This document shows, piece by piece, positions 8,614 to 17,134 of a DNA stretch of 64,000 nucleotides. The translations under genes and the position numbers were made by a program. Numbering within the stretch: the stretch's first letter is position 1; each line of letters begins with the position of its first letter. Source of the DNA: Caldilineaceae bacterium (lineage in GTDB: Bacteria > Chloroflexota > Anaerolineae > Caldilineales > Caldilineaceae); assembly GCA_022823185.1 (NCBI GenBank), contig JAJDXQ010000015.1, positions 124,001 through 188,000 of the forward strand. The letters run 5' to 3'. Below the pieces are notes generated by a model. That model saw only the letters and a program-made list of their open reading frames with translations, searched no databases and was not told the origin of the DNA.

Positions 8614-10518
8614 CTACCGGCCAATCTCGGTGGCCGACCCAATCGGGTAATCTGCCGGCAAAGTCTCGGCCAACCGGACCTCGTCAAATCCACAAGTTGG
8701 GTGTCCGAACCCGCTCAAACTTCCCCCGTCCGGCTGCAGGTCAAATATGATGTTGTCATCCGCGCTCGCGCTCACCCCCGCGGGGATGAAATCCAACTGA
8801 AGGGCGTCCCGAACCTTCCAGGCAACAATGTGGTCCGAACAAGGTGTGTCTCCGCTGATACCAATCGCCCCCAATATGCTGCCGTTGGCATTGTAGAGAG
8901 AAAGGCCGCCCCCCGAACGGCTCCATCCGCCCGGCCTCTTCCCGACCAGCGGGTCCCCTACTTGTCCATATTCCGTCGCCGGGCCCGCATAGGCAGTCGC
9001 AGCGTCCAGAGGATTGCTCTCCTGCAAGCCAAACAGGTTTCCGCCGGGCCGCGTTGCCGCATAAAGATTGCTCGTCGAAAAAGCTAGACTGGTCAGGCTG
9101 AACGCATTGGCTGCATTCGCCTTCTGGACTGAATGGACACGACCGCCCGGCCACTGGGATCCCCTGTTGGCCCCCGAATAGGTTACAATGCATACAACGC
9201 CATCCCGGTCCACGAGCGTTGCCCACATATGATTCCCCAGCCCGCCATTGTTTCCTCCTGTAACAATCCTCTCCAACACGCCCTTCACAACCTCTTGGCT
9301 GGGCAAACTGTCGCAACCGGAGACAAATTCAGGTTCCTGCTGGCTCCGGGTCGCGCTCTCTACAAAGCGAACTGTCTGCGCCCCCGGCGCCGCGATCCCT
9401 TCAAAACGGATCACCGCGCCGCGGCCCGGTTCCCCCACACTCACGCCATTTATCACCACATACGCATTCCCATTGACATCAAAATCAACCGACGTGGGAA
9501 ACGGCAACCCTGTAATGACATCCTGCGAACTTTCGCCCTCACCCACTCGAACTACTGCCCCGCTGTTCGGAATCGGACCCTCGTCCGTAAAGATGCCGAA
9601 CCGCACAGCGTACAATGAGCCGTCAGGGCCCGTCCGCAAATCAGTCAACATCGTCAGATCGGTCGCGTAGTCCGTCACGCCGCCCGTCGCGGGATCAACC
9701 ACCACCACTTTTGCCGCGCCCGGCAGAAAGGGAAAACCGGGCAGCAGCGAAACATATATCCGACCGTCCGCGCCGAACGTGACCGCTGTCGGAACCGGGT
9801 CCGACTCCAGGGCGCCTCCCCGGTACGGATTGGGCAGCGGGCCGGGAATCCCATCAAAAACAGCTACCACTTCCGCCGTCTGGTTGGCTACATCGACCCG
9901 CACCAGCGTGTTGGCCCCCGCCTCCGCCACATAGAGAAAACCGTCCGGACCGGCTGTCAACCCATAGGGATGGGACTCCAATACATGCCCGTCAGGATTC
10001 TGTTCCTTCTCCAGTCTCCATAGCGGAACAACCTCCAGCACCGATCCCTGCAAAACTCGCAGGACCGCCGCCGTATCCGGCAACGCCTCTTCGCTGGCTA
10101 CCCCTTGCCATACACCAGCCGTTGCATACATCTCATTGTTCAGAAGAGCCAGCCGCGCTCCGCCTACAATGTCGCTCCCCAAAAAGATCGAGGGCAGAGT
10201 CGCCACAAGTTGCGGCTGGCCGCCCGGCGTCACACGCATCACGCGCGCTGTATTGCCGAAGGTTGCCTTGATCACCTCGTTCGTATTCGGATCAAGCCCG
10301 CCTACCTCTACCTCCTCGTCACCCCCCAGTCCCACGTCGATCACCCAGATGCTGCCGTCATCGATTGCCAGCACACCTTGAGGGCCGTTCAGACCATCCG
10401 CGATCACCGTGCCGCCGCTTTCTCTTTCCTGCGCCTTCGCGCCGTCAGATGCAATCCCCGCCGCCAACACCACGGCAAGCGCAAGAATGCTCCTGACCCA
10501 ACTTCGGATGGCTCTCAA
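8614..10518 (-). CDS. ScyD/ScyE-like beta-propeller fused to a GlcG/HbpS-like domain
   Basis: A 634-residue secreted protein. A signal peptide (about 1-30) is followed by a region like the ScyD/ScyE family (about 33-375), with repeated GPDG...LYV blades expected to form a beta-propeller. From about 405 to 575 the sequence changes to a GlcG/HbpS-like domain, seen in GGGLSLYNANGSILGAIGISG (about 537-556) and the DHIVAWKV helix. HbpS-type members bind haem. The two halves are normally separate proteins. It sits 90 bases downstream of a LysM-cytochrome c gene on the same strand, which fits a haem or redox role at the cell surface. Function is not established. Confidence 0.75.
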   Translation of the reverse strand: MRAIRSWVRSILALAVVLAAGIASDGAKAQERESGGTVIADGLNGPQGVLAIDDGSIWVIDVGLGGDEEVEVGGLDPNTNEVIKATFGNTARVMRVTPGGQPQLVATLPSIFLGSDIVGGARLALLNNEMYATAGVWQGVASEEALPDTAAVLRVLQGSVLEVVPLWRLEKEQNPDGHVLESHPYGLTAGPDGFLYVAEAGANTLVRVDVANQTAEVVAVFDGIPGPLPNPYRGGALESDPVPTAVTFGADGRIYVSLLPGFPFLPGAAKVVVVDPATGGVTDYATDLTMLTDLRTGPDGSLYAVRFGIFTDEGPIPNSGAVVRVGEGESSQDVITGLPFPTSVDFDVNGNAYVVINGVSVGEPGRGAVIRFEGIAAPGAQTVRFVESATRSQQEPEFVSGCDSLPSQEVVKGVLERIVTGGNNGGLGNHMWATLVDRDGVVCIVTYSGANRGSQWPGGRVHSVQKANAANAFSLTSLAFSTSNLYAATRPGGNLFGLQESNPLDAATAYAGPATEYGQVGDPLVGKRPGGWSRSGGGLSLYNANGSILGAIGISGDTPCSDHIVAWKVRDALQLDFIPAGVSASADDNIIFDLQPDGGSLSGFGHPTCGFDEVRLAETLPADYPIGSATEIGR

Positions 10519-10608
10519 TTTACTCCTCCTCCCGCGCCGCGGGCGCAGGCATTTTGAACAGGAAAGCTGTCGAATATCGCGCCACCGACCTCTGCGGCGG
10601 CCAGCCCA

Positions 10609-11955
10609 TTACTGGACCGCCAGGAAAACGATCAGAGCTTCCAAATCTTCCTCTGGTATGTGTTGATAGGACGGCATCCGGTGCTGACTCAGTGCAAATC
10701 CCTCGACATAATATACTTCCGGACGAATGATGCTCTCGTAAAGATAGGTGTACACATCGGTCGCCTGCCCTCCATATGCCGGATCATCAAGCCGCGCTGC
10801 AGCCAGTTCGGCCATCCCGTCGTGCGTCGGTCCAAATATCCCTGTCGTACCCACGCTCGAAACCTGGTGGCAGATGCCGCAGTACTGCTCTCTGTACACC
10901 GTCATCCCCCGTTCAATCAGGGCCGCCCTCTCCTCATCCGGAAGACTGTTCAACTCAGCCGGACTCCTGACACCGCTCCGCTCTACCCTGCGCAGCATCA
11001 GGGCAACCTGCAGAATCCACGAGATCCGCATGACATCGCCCGGCTGCAGCGCCTGTTCGGCTAACTCGTGATTCACCTCTCGCAGGGCCTCAACCGCTAT
11101 GCCCGTCTCTTCAGCAATCGACTCCCACGTGTCTCCCGGCTGCACTATGTAGGCGCCCGGCGTGATGAATGCCTTGCTTGCGCTGGGCATTCGGTCTTTC
11201 GCCGCCACAGATGAAGGCGCGAAAAGCGGCGGCCCGTCCGTCCACCCGCGAGAAGCCCCTACGTTGTTCGAGGCCCGCGGCAAGTACCGAATCTCTATCT
11301 CATCTCCGGCGCGCAGATCAACGCCCCTGTGTGCCCACAGGCTGTAATTATCCAGCAACAGGTCCAGATGCGTAACCGAGAATCTCTCCGCAATGCGTTC
11401 CCAGCTATCATCTTCCCCTACCACATGAACAATCGGTTCCACGGTCGCATCCGCGTCCAGGCCGGGAATTGAAAGCTGATCCCCGGGCCGAATTCCCTCC
11501 CCGCGCAGCCGCCACAGCTCCAAGTTTGCCCCTTTCAGGAAGTCCGCCTCTACATCGAATCGGGCGGCAATCAGAGGCCAGTCCTCGCCCATCCTCGTCG
11601 TGTATACAAAGGCCCGCGCATCGTCGACAGTGAACGGTTGCGCAAATCCGGCGTCGGCAACCGGCGGCGCGGCCCCGCTCAGCCTCTGTTCGTCCCCCTG
11701 TGTTGTCCCGCTTTCGGCCTGTCTGGCGATCGCCGGCGTGGCTTCCGGCGTCGGTGTGGCCGTGTCGTCTTCCGCCCCCTGCTGTGCCCGCGCCACCGTT
11801 TGCTCTGCCGGTGATTCAAATTGGGCCAAACGGTATAGCGTGAACCCGGCCAGAACGGCCGCGGCAAGCAGCAGAACGCGCGCAAAAATGCTGAGATGGC
11901 TGCCGGCCCGGCGAATGCGGGCGAATATTCTCCAACGGCGTGCGGAATTCGTCAT
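10609..11955 (-). CDS. Membrane-anchored triple-LysM cytochrome c
   Basis: 448 residues. A hydrophobic helix at about 22-44 anchors the protein. A Thr/Pro/Glu-rich spacer follows, then three LysM-like repeats (about 115-165, 175-225 and 267-313), which bind peptidoglycan or other glycans. The C-terminal domain (about 345-448) is a class I cytochrome c with the haem motif CGICH (359-363) and a possible distal Met at HRMPSY (427). The layout would hold a c-type haem against the cell wall. LysM plus cytochrome c in one chain is unusual. The next gene on the strand is the ScyD/GlcG fusion. The partner and redox role are unknown. Confidence 0.82.
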   Translation of the reverse strand: MTNSARRWRIFARIRRAGSHLSIFARVLLLAAAVLAGFTLYRLAQFESPAEQTVARAQQGAEDDTATPTPEATPAIARQAESGTTQGDEQRLSGAAPPVADAGFAQPFTVDDARAFVYTTRMGEDWPLIAARFDVEADFLKGANLELWRLRGEGIRPGDQLSIPGLDADATVEPIVHVVGEDDSWERIAERFSVTHLDLLLDNYSLWAHRGVDLRAGDEIEIRYLPRASNNVGASRGWTDGPPLFAPSSVAAKDRMPSASKAFITPGAYIVQPGDTWESIAEETGIAVEALREVNHELAEQALQPGDVMRISWILQVALMLRRVERSGVRSPAELNSLPDEERAALIERGMTVYREQYCGICHQVSSVGTTGIFGPTHDGMAELAAARLDDPAYGGQATDVYTYLYESIIRPEVYYVEGFALSQHRMPSYQHIPEEDLEALIVFLAVQ

Positions 11956-11987
11956 CTATTCTCCATCTGTGCCCGGTCCGGAGAGAC

Positions 11988-12041
11988 AAAAAAGAAGAGA
12001 GGAATGAGAGCCCCGTTCTCTCTGCAAACTCCTCTCTCTTC
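11988..12041 (-). terminator. Intrinsic terminator after the J-like/SH3b gene
   Basis: Read on the minus strand, a GA-rich arm (12041-12030) pairs with a CT-rich arm (12004-11995), with an inner GAGAG/CTCTC helix. TTCTTTTTTG follows. It separates the gene ending at 12167 from the cytochrome gene that starts at 11955. Confidence 0.6.
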
Positions 12042-12166
12042 GTACTCCGGTCACTCTATAATTTAATTGTATCTACATCATCAAGAAAACGAAAGAAGCG
12101 ATCTCCTCCCATTTCGACCGCTCCCGCTGACCCGCGCTCCTTGCCCCGGGAAGGCAACCAGCAAGC

Positions 12167-13228
12167 TCATTCCGAGTCGCTATCAGAACTGACTTCAACT
12201 GTCGGCGCGGGAAGACTATCGTTTTCGGCGCGCACCGGCAGGCTGGCAGGTTCCCCCTCCACTTCAATGGTCCATGCGGCAACCCAACCGGTCTCTTCCC
12301 CGGTCGCCACAACATACCAGCTGCTGTCCTCCAGCCGGCCAATCACCTCATACGACCGGTCGTTGCTAAGCAACTTCAAGACCGGCCCGGCAGTTTCTGG
12401 CCGCTCTCGCAAATTGACAGATGGATGCTGAAGTGTGCCCGTCAGCCCGATTATCGCGTTCGGGGGCGGCTCGTCAAAGTCGCTCTCCAGCGGTTCATAC
12501 GAACTGATCAGCGCCTGAGCCGTCGCTGTCGCCTGCGCCGCAACGGGATCTGCCCGATTGGCCGGGAACAGGACCGCGCCGATAATCGCAAGGATAAGGC
12601 CGCCGATGACGAGGAACGGCCAGCCCTTCCACGCCTGATGAATTCGCTGCGCCGCCGGTATCGCCGAAACGCCCTTGTAGATGGGCCCGACCTGCCGCGG
12701 CGGCGCCTGAACGCCCGCCCGTTCGAAATTGGCGAAAATCTCCGCCAGCTCCCCTTCGTAACGGGGGTCCACCCTCCACTCATTGAGCCGGGCATTGTAT
12801 GTGCGGCCTGCCTCGGGAATCGCCCTGTTGACAGCCTCATGCACAGCGGTGAAATCTTCCGCCCAGCCGACGCGAATATAGATCGAACCGTTCTCCAATC
12901 GCTGGTAAGACAACCACGCGTCCGAAGGCTCGATTCGTTTGCGAGCGCTTTCCAACTCCTCCTCGGTCAGAGGAACGAGCTCCGCTTCGCTCAACGCCTC
13001 GTCGTGCGTCCAACGCTTCAGTGGATTCGAAAGCTGGCGATAGGCCTCATCAACGCGGGCCAGAAATGGGTCCGATGGCTCCGGCCCGGCGATCAATACC
13101 GAATCGTCCAGATATTCCCCTGTGTGGAGACGTACCTGACGCCGGTACGCCGCGTCAAGCACCTCCTGTGTCGCGTTGGGCCTTACACCCAATATCTGAT
13201 AGTAACTCTCCAGGGTTTTTTCGTTCAC
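12167..13228 (-). CDS. J-domain-like membrane protein with SH3b domain
   Basis: 353 residues. Residues about 7-80 resemble a DnaJ J-domain (YYQILGV at 9-15, AYRRQ, then DPF..RVDEAYRQLSNP), but the HPD tripeptide needed to stimulate DnaK is replaced by HTG, so a classical co-chaperone role is unlikely. A single membrane helix follows at about 203-224. The C-terminal part (about 262-330) looks like a bacterial SH3 domain (VNLRERPETAGPVLKLL, ...GWVAAW), which would be extracytoplasmic. The tail is acidic. A protein with a cytoplasmic J-like head and an exported SH3b tail might link cytosolic and wall processes. This is inference. Confidence 0.65.
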   Translation of the reverse strand: MNEKTLESYYQILGVRPNATQEVLDAAYRRQVRLHTGEYLDDSVLIAGPEPSDPFLARVDEAYRQLSNPLKRWTHDEALSEAELVPLTEEELESARKRIEPSDAWLSYQRLENGSIYIRVGWAEDFTAVHEAVNRAIPEAGRTYNARLNEWRVDPRYEGELAEIFANFERAGVQAPPRQVGPIYKGVSAIPAAQRIHQAWKGWPFLVIGGLILAIIGAVLFPANRADPVAAQATATAQALISSYEPLESDFDEPPPNAIIGLTGTLQHPSVNLRERPETAGPVLKLLSNDRSYEVIGRLEDSSWYVVATGEETGWVAAWTIEVEGEPASLPVRAENDSLPAPTVEVSSDSDSE

Positions 13229-13372
13229 GGCCCGTGGCCCGCAACAGGAAGGAAATGCACCCTCAAAACGCTCGTGCCGCCTGTCTGGAGTCGGTCGCCA
13301 ACGTCAAAAATATCGTAGTGAATGAGAATAATCCTCACTGCCGGTCCAGCATGACGTTCACCCTGCCGCGTG

Positions 13373-14368
13373 CTACCGCCTGACCTCCTCCGAATAGCCG
13401 CCGCTTTCCACCAGAGCCGCTACCTCTTCCTTTTCGAACAGGCCCATGTCACCGGGGATCGTATATTTCATCGCTGCTGCCGCCGCGCCCCATCTCAGAG
13501 CCTCGGGCAACCATGACTCCCCTTCATGGTACAGGTAACGGTACAGCACGCCCGCCGTGAAAGCATCCCCCGCGCCGATGCGGCCAACCGTGCCGCCGCC
13601 TGGGAATATCGGCTGACGTATCGGCGTCTGCCCCGCCTCGGCCGCAATCGAACCCGCTGCGCCCAACGTGAGTATGACCGTCGCCCGCGGAAACTCCCCC
13701 TGCAACGCGGCCAGCGCTTCCTCCGGTGAGATCCCTTCCGCCAGGCCATAGTGAGTCTGGGCATCTCGGATCGGCGCAAAAACAATATCAGCCTCCGCCG
13801 CAAAGGGGTGGCAACCCTGGCGCGACGCCTCAGGAGTCCACAGCTTGGAGCGATAGTTGAAATCGAAGCTAACGCTCCATCCCGCCGCCCGCGCAAGCTG
13901 CAGCGCGCGCAGCGCCGTTGCAGCCGAGCTCTCGCTAATCGCCAGCGTGATCCCGGTCAAGTGAAGATGCCGGCCTCCCTCCGCGCTGAACAGCTCCGCC
14001 GGCAACTCATCCGCTGTCATGCGGCTGGCCGCAGAATCTGCCCGGTCATATATGATCGAAGTCGCTCGCGCGCCGTCCCCGAATTCAACGAAGAACAGGC
14101 CCAACCGCTCATCCTCTACCCAGACGATATGCGATGTGTCCACGCCATGCCCCATCAACGTGCGCGCGATTCGCCGTGCAAGGGGGTTGTCGGGCATGCG
14201 CGAAATCCACGTCGTGCGCACACCGAGCCGCGACAGCGCCACCGCTGTGTTCGACTCCGTTCCTCCCGCCTCCAGCTCAAAATGCGCGGCCTGCTCAATC
14301 CGCAGCTGGCCGGGCGGCGCCATCCGCAGCAGCGTCTCCCCCAGGGTTACCACATCGTATCTGCTCAT
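13373..14368 (-). CDS. kdgK: 2-keto-3-deoxygluconate kinase (PfkB family)
   Basis: A 331-residue ribokinase/PfkB-family sugar kinase. The N-terminal motif GGTESNTAVALSRLG and the C-terminal PfkB signature GRIGAGDAFTAG, with its catalytic Asp, are intact. The start is the ATG at 14368, because it overlaps the stop of the upstream KDPG aldolase gene (ATGA); a longer open frame to 14713 is not needed. The pairing with eda indicates phosphorylation of 2-keto-3-deoxygluconate to KDPG, the entry to the lower Entner-Doudoroff route for uronates and galactonate-type acids. A different 2-keto-3-deoxy sugar acid is possible. Confidence 0.88.
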   Translation of the reverse strand: MSRYDVVTLGETLLRMAPPGQLRIEQAAHFELEAGGTESNTAVALSRLGVRTTWISRMPDNPLARRIARTLMGHGVDTSHIVWVEDERLGLFFVEFGDGARATSIIYDRADSAASRMTADELPAELFSAEGGRHLHLTGITLAISESSAATALRALQLARAAGWSVSFDFNYRSKLWTPEASRQGCHPFAAEADIVFAPIRDAQTHYGLAEGISPEEALAALQGEFPRATVILTLGAAGSIAAEAGQTPIRQPIFPGGGTVGRIGAGDAFTAGVLYRYLYHEGESWLPEALRWGAAAAAMKYTIPGDMGLFEKEEVAALVESGGYSEEVRR

Positions 14369-15030
14369 TCCCCCGCGCGCGCCTCCTGTACCGCGTTGAC
14401 AAATCTCCCCGCCTGCTCCGCCAGCCTCCTCCAATCGCCCTCCTCCACCCAATCCTTCCGCACCAGCGCACTCCCGACGCCTATGGCCACCGCGCCCGCG
14501 CGCACAAATGCTCCCGCATTCTCCAGGCCGACCCCGCCTGTCGGCATCAGTTTCAGGTGGGGCAACGGCGCCAATATGTCCTTGAAATAGCCCGGACCGA
14601 GCCTGGTCGCCGGAAATACCTTCACCACAGCCGCTCCCGCCGCCCATGCCGTCTGGATCTCCGTAGGCGTGAACGCCCCCGGCATTACCGGTATATCCTG
14701 TTCGACACAGCATCTCACAGTCGGAATGTCCAGCGTCGGCGCCACCACAAACTGGGCCCCGCCTCGTATCGCGGCTTCCGCCATCTTCCGGTTGAGAACC
14801 GATCCCATGCCCAGGGCTGCATCCCCTGTCGCGAAGGCCGGTACACGCTTCCGCAGCAGCCCTAGCGCCTCTAGGGCCCCTGGGCTTGTCATCGTCAATT
14901 CGACCGCAGTCACCCCGCCGTTCAGCAGCGCCTTCGCCAGCCCGACCGCCCCGGCCAGGTCCGGCAATCGCACAACCGGCACCACGCCGCCCTGCTCAAT
15001 TGTTCGAACTGTCTTGCTTGAAAGGTCCAT
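14365..15030 (-). CDS. eda: KDPG/KHG aldolase
   Basis: A 221-residue class I aldolase that splits 2-keto-3-deoxy-6-phosphogluconate into pyruvate and glyceraldehyde 3-phosphate. Visible residues are Glu44 (AVELTM), the Schiff-base Lys137 (VVKVFPA) and the phosphate loop PTGGV (about 163-167). The ATG at 15030 has AGGGAA upstream and gives the usual family length; an ATG at 15060 would add ten residues. It overlaps kdgK by four bases, so the two are co-translated. It probably takes the products of the nearby enolase-superfamily sugar-acid dehydratases. Confidence 0.92.
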   Translation of the reverse strand: MDLSSKTVRTIEQGGVVPVVRLPDLAGAVGLAKALLNGGVTAVELTMTSPGALEALGLLRKRVPAFATGDAALGMGSVLNRKMAEAAIRGGAQFVVAPTLDIPTVRCCVEQDIPVMPGAFTPTEIQTAWAAGAAVVKVFPATRLGPGYFKDILAPLPHLKLMPTGGVGLENAGAFVRAGAVAIGVGSALVRKDWVEEGDWRRLAEQAGRFVNAVQEARAGE

Positions 15031-15301
15031 TCCACGATTCCCTGCCGCGCCTTCTGTCAACGGATCACGCGAATCATTATAGTGTAGAAAGGATCTTTGG
15101 CAAACGATTTGGGGAAAGATAGGCGCGCTCTCCGTCTAATCCCCGTATGCCCGCCACTCCCTGATCAATCGGCGCTGCCGACTGATCATTGATAACTGCT
15201 GTCCTTCGTTGCCGTTCTCCGTGCCCCTCCGTGTTCCTCCTTGGATAAAATGTGTTGCCGTTCGCCGTTGCCTTCCTCCGCGCCCCTCCATCGTTAACGA
15301 T
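15031..15301. other. Intergenic, low-complexity CT-rich segment
   Basis: No gene seen. About 15196-15290 holds near-repeats of GTTGCCGTTC and CCGTGCCCCTCCGTG, the kind of intergenic filler repeat also seen near 43380 and 48730. It abuts the broken permease remnant and may mark the break point. Confidence 0.4.
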
Positions 15302-15595
15302 GGCGGCCTGTTCGAAGGTATCATAGACTGGTTCGCAAATGCGCAGCCTGCTTTCCCCTTCATCTTGCTGGCTATCTCTGTCATCGCCGAAGCCGCGCTG
15401 AGTTTTCTCGGGTTGGGACCGTCTGGGCTGGACTACTCATCCTGGGGCCTGATGCTCGCTGAAGGAAAAAACTACCTGGCCGTCGCCTGGTGGGCGGCAA
15501 CCATCCCCGGCCTTGCCATCATGACAGCGGTTCTCTCCATTAACATCGTCGGTGACTGGCTGCGGGACAGACTCGATCCCAAACTGCAAACCTGA
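15302..15595 (+). pseudogene. Remnant of a peptide ABC permease (DppC/OppC type), internally deleted
   Basis: About 97 codons match two separated parts of DppC-type permeases. The first part (GGLFEGIIDWFANAQ...AFPFILLAISV) matches the second or third membrane segment. It runs straight into IAEAALSFLGLG and the C-terminal helices (PGLAIM, NIVGDWLRDRLDPKLQ). The N-terminus and the middle, including the EAA loop that contacts the ATPase, are missing; a full protein has about 280-300 residues. It cannot be a working permease. It probably came from a dpp/opp operon of which the binding-protein gene at 15694 is the other visible part. Confidence 0.75.
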
Positions 15596-15693
15596 AACAC
15601 AGGTGGCGTCCCGCATTCCACGATGCAGCGCGCTTTTCACAAATAGAGGACGCCCGCCGTCCTTGCAACCGCAATCACAGGAGAAGCGCGAAG

Positions 15694-17103
15694 GTGAACG
15701 AACTGCGTATTGCCCAAATGCAAGCGAGTCTGCTTCAGCCGGAATTCACGACCGATCAGCCCGACCTGCAGTCCATCCTAGCACTGGTGTATGAACCGCT
15801 CATGCAATGGAGACGCGGTCGCGTCATGCCCGGGCTGGTCACCTCTTGGGAGGTCCGCGACGACGGGCGGGCGTGGTTGCTTACCTTGCGTGAAAACATC
15901 CTCTTCCATGACGGCTCGCACTGCGCAAGCGAGGACGTCAAGCAAAGTCTGGAACGGATGCAGGAAGCCGGCGGCTCATTCGGAATGGGCGGCGTCTATG
16001 CGCCCTACCTGGACCCACTGAGCTTCGAGCCATTAGGAGAAACGCAGCTGCTTGTCAAGAGTCCCTCTCCGACCGGGGACCTGGTGGACATCTTCGCCGC
16101 AGTCTACGTGGGAAAGCCGACAGGCGCCGGTGAGCCTCCTCTGGGCACGGGGCCCTTCCGGCCCGCAGACTACGTGGAGGGCGAACTGCTTCGGCTCTCA
16201 AGCGTTGACACGCCCGGTCACGATCCGCCGTTCTCCGAGCTGACCATCCTGCAAATTCAGTCCGCTACGGATCGCTACAATGCTCTGTTGAACGGCCAGG
16301 CAGACCTGGCGACTGGGCTCGAACTGATGCCGTCCATACCTCACGACGACCGACTCACATGGCGCAAGTCCACGAACACGCTGTCAGTGACCGGTTTCCT
16401 CAACGGATATGAGAAGCCATTCTCGCAGCCGGAAGCCCGTTTGGCGATCAATCTGGCGGTTGACGTTGACGCCATCATCAACAGCGTCTGGCCCGGACGC
16501 GCCGAGCCTGCTTCGACCGTCGTCAGCCCCTTTCATTTTGGATTTCCCGACGCCCTGCGCCCCTACGGCTATGATCCTGAGCGCGCCAAAACGCTCTTCG
16601 ACACCTGCGATATGCCGGACGAGTTGGTCCTGCGAACGCCTCTCGTCATCCCTGACCGCGCGCCGCAGGTGGCGGCCATAATTCAGGAGCAACTCGCCCG
16701 CATCGGCATTCGCGTCTGTATCGAAGAAGAAGCGGACCGCCCGAAATACGCCCTGGACACGAGCCGGAAACGTATCGGACATATGGCGCTGTTCGATTCA
16801 AGCCCGCTGAGCGCCTACCGCGTGCTGCAAGAGAAAATTTCCAGCCAGACACAAGGGCCCTGGTGGCAAGGTGTCGTGGATTGCAGGGCCGACCAACTGA
16901 TAGATGCCGCCCACCTGTCCGTTGACCAGGGCAAGCGGAGGGAAGCCTACAGCAGGTGTCTGGCCTGGCTGCATGAGAACCCGCACTGGCTCTACCTGTA
17001 TCATCCCGTAAAACTCTATGCCCACCGGGCAGAACTCTCCGGCATCGAACTGGATCACGCCGGTCTGATCAGACTGGGCTCGGCGCAACGCCGCCGGGAC
17101 TGA
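15694..17103 (+). CDS. Family 5 (peptide/nickel-type) solute-binding protein lacking a signal peptide
   Basis: A 469-residue protein that matches the SBP_bac_5 fold nearly from its first residue: LVYEPLMQW, GLVTSWEV, the LRENILFHDGS motif, GTGPFR, then a domain ending in PHWLYLYHP. The GTG start at 15694 has AGGAG upstream. No signal peptide or lipobox precedes the domain and none is found in frame upstream, so as written the product stays in the cytoplasm. SgrR-like regulators have such a domain, but no DNA-binding domain is seen here. With the broken dppC just upstream, a decaying transporter operon is the simplest reading. Confidence 0.75.
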   Translation: MNELRIAQMQASLLQPEFTTDQPDLQSILALVYEPLMQWRRGRVMPGLVTSWEVRDDGRAWLLTLRENILFHDGSHCASEDVKQSLERMQEAGGSFGMGGVYAPYLDPLSFEPLGETQLLVKSPSPTGDLVDIFAAVYVGKPTGAGEPPLGTGPFRPADYVEGELLRLSSVDTPGHDPPFSELTILQIQSATDRYNALLNGQADLATGLELMPSIPHDDRLTWRKSTNTLSVTGFLNGYEKPFSQPEARLAINLAVDVDAIINSVWPGRAEPASTVVSPFHFGFPDALRPYGYDPERAKTLFDTCDMPDELVLRTPLVIPDRAPQVAAIIQEQLARIGIRVCIEEEADRPKYALDTSRKRIGHMALFDSSPLSAYRVLQEKISSQTQGPWWQGVVDCRADQLIDAAHLSVDQGKRREAYSRCLAWLHENPHWLYLYHPVKLYAHRAELSGIELDHAGLIRLGSAQRRRD

Positions 17104-17134
17104 TCCGGGCCGATGCCCCGCGAGCCTCTCCCAA

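Noticed and set aside
13373..14713. Longer version of the kdgK frame, up to 14713
   Set aside because: The extra 115 residues overlap eda and match nothing; the ATG at 14368 with the ATGA overlap is the better start.
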